From Eubacterium sp. (GTDB lineage Bacteria > Bacillota > Clostridia > Peptostreptococcales > Anaerovoracaceae): a stretch of 5,005 nt of DNA. Positions within the stretch are counted from its first letter, which is position 1, and the number at the start of each line of letters is the position of its first letter. The position numbers were made by a program, and so were the translations under genes. The DNA is taken from assembly GCA_017419895.1 (NCBI GenBank), contig JAFOKI010000130.1, positions 1 to 5,005 on the forward strand. Direction: 5' to 3'. The notes under the pieces are model-generated. The model did not search any database. It saw only the letters and a list, made by a program, of their open reading frames with translations, and was not told where the DNA came from. Below are positions 4,769-5,005 of the stretch, in pieces.

Positions 4769-5005
4769 ATGTCAGGGCTTTCAAAAAAACGCAAACGATT
4801 TTTTGTTTCTCTGGTTGCTTTTTTACTCATCTTCAACCAGTCCCTCAATCTATCATTTGCAGTAACGAGTAATGAGACAAAAGGTTCCGGATCCACGGAA
4901 ACCGTCTACATGCTTACCGATGATCCGGAAGCAGGCAGCAGCTACGTAGTAGCGAGCGGCGACAGCGGTTCCGTCAAGATCCTTGAAAGGAACAGTAAAG
5001 ATATC
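4769..5005 (+). CDS. N-terminus of a secreted surface protein (partial, runs off right edge)
   Basis: The open frame covers 79 codons and continues past the window. GGGAGG (4758-4763) lies five bases before the ATG. The first 31 residues form a signal peptide: a basic start (MSGLSKKRKRFF), a hydrophobic core (VSLVAFLLIF) and likely cleavage after SFA. A Thr/Ser/Gly-rich stretch follows, then YMLTDDPEAGSSYVVASGDSG, which resembles the 'Y-x-L-x-D ... G-x-x-Y-x-V-x-S' module repeated in large cell-surface proteins and adhesins of Bacillota. A long secreted or wall-attached protein is therefore likely, but the module match is from memory of the pattern and the rest is outside the window. The first part of the gene is more AT-rich than the genes before it. 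It is a separate transcription unit from the radical SAM operon. Confidence 0.85.
   Translation, partial: MSGLSKKRKRFFVSLVAFLLIFNQSLNLSFAVTSNETKGSGSTETVYMLTDDPEAGSSYVVASGDSGSVKILERNSKDI

Overview
The window looks like chromosome from a Gram-positive anaerobe of the Bacillota, probably class Clostridia. The evidence is the strong purine-rich ribosome binding sites (AAGGAG, AGGAGG, GGGAGG), a Clostridia-style lipoprotein, a TauE/SafE permease of a type common in that class, a fragment of a SpoIIE-type phosphatase, a radical SAM enzyme with a SPASM-like C-terminus, and the start of a secreted surface protein. The genus cannot be told from the sequence.

Layout. Positions 1-65 hold the first codons of a minus-strand gene that runs off the left edge. 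Next, also on the minus strand, is a small lipoprotein gene (183-536) with its own promoter, structured leader and strong terminator. A pair of back-to-back extended -10 promoters (about 618-667) separates it from the plus-strand genes. Positions 743-1600 encode a TauE/SafE-family membrane permease that starts at GTG. Directly after its stop lies a 5'-truncated relic of a SpoIIE/PP2C-type phosphatase (1619-1807), and the tail of this relic contains the promoter of the next operon. That operon is a radical SAM/SPASM-like enzyme (1840-3237) overlapping by one base (TGATG) a membrane protein gene (3237-4523), and it ends at a clear intrinsic terminator (4575-4610). An AT-rich intergenic region with nested inverted repeats follows, then the start of a secreted protein (4769 to the right edge).

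The most interesting unit is the two-gene operon. The second protein has a signal peptide, an extracytoplasmic DUF2207-like domain, one membrane segment, a four-cysteine zinc ribbon, a Gly/Ser/His linker and a tail with nine cysteines in Cys-Ala and Cys-Ala-Ser-Ser repeats. The tail resembles the core of a radical SAM-modified peptide (RiPP), but it sits on a membrane protein and is predicted to face the cytoplasm, where the enzyme encoded just upstream would act. The working hypothesis is that the enzyme modifies these cysteine repeats, for example by making thioether links. This is inference: the sequence shows the genes, motifs and coupling, not the chemistry.
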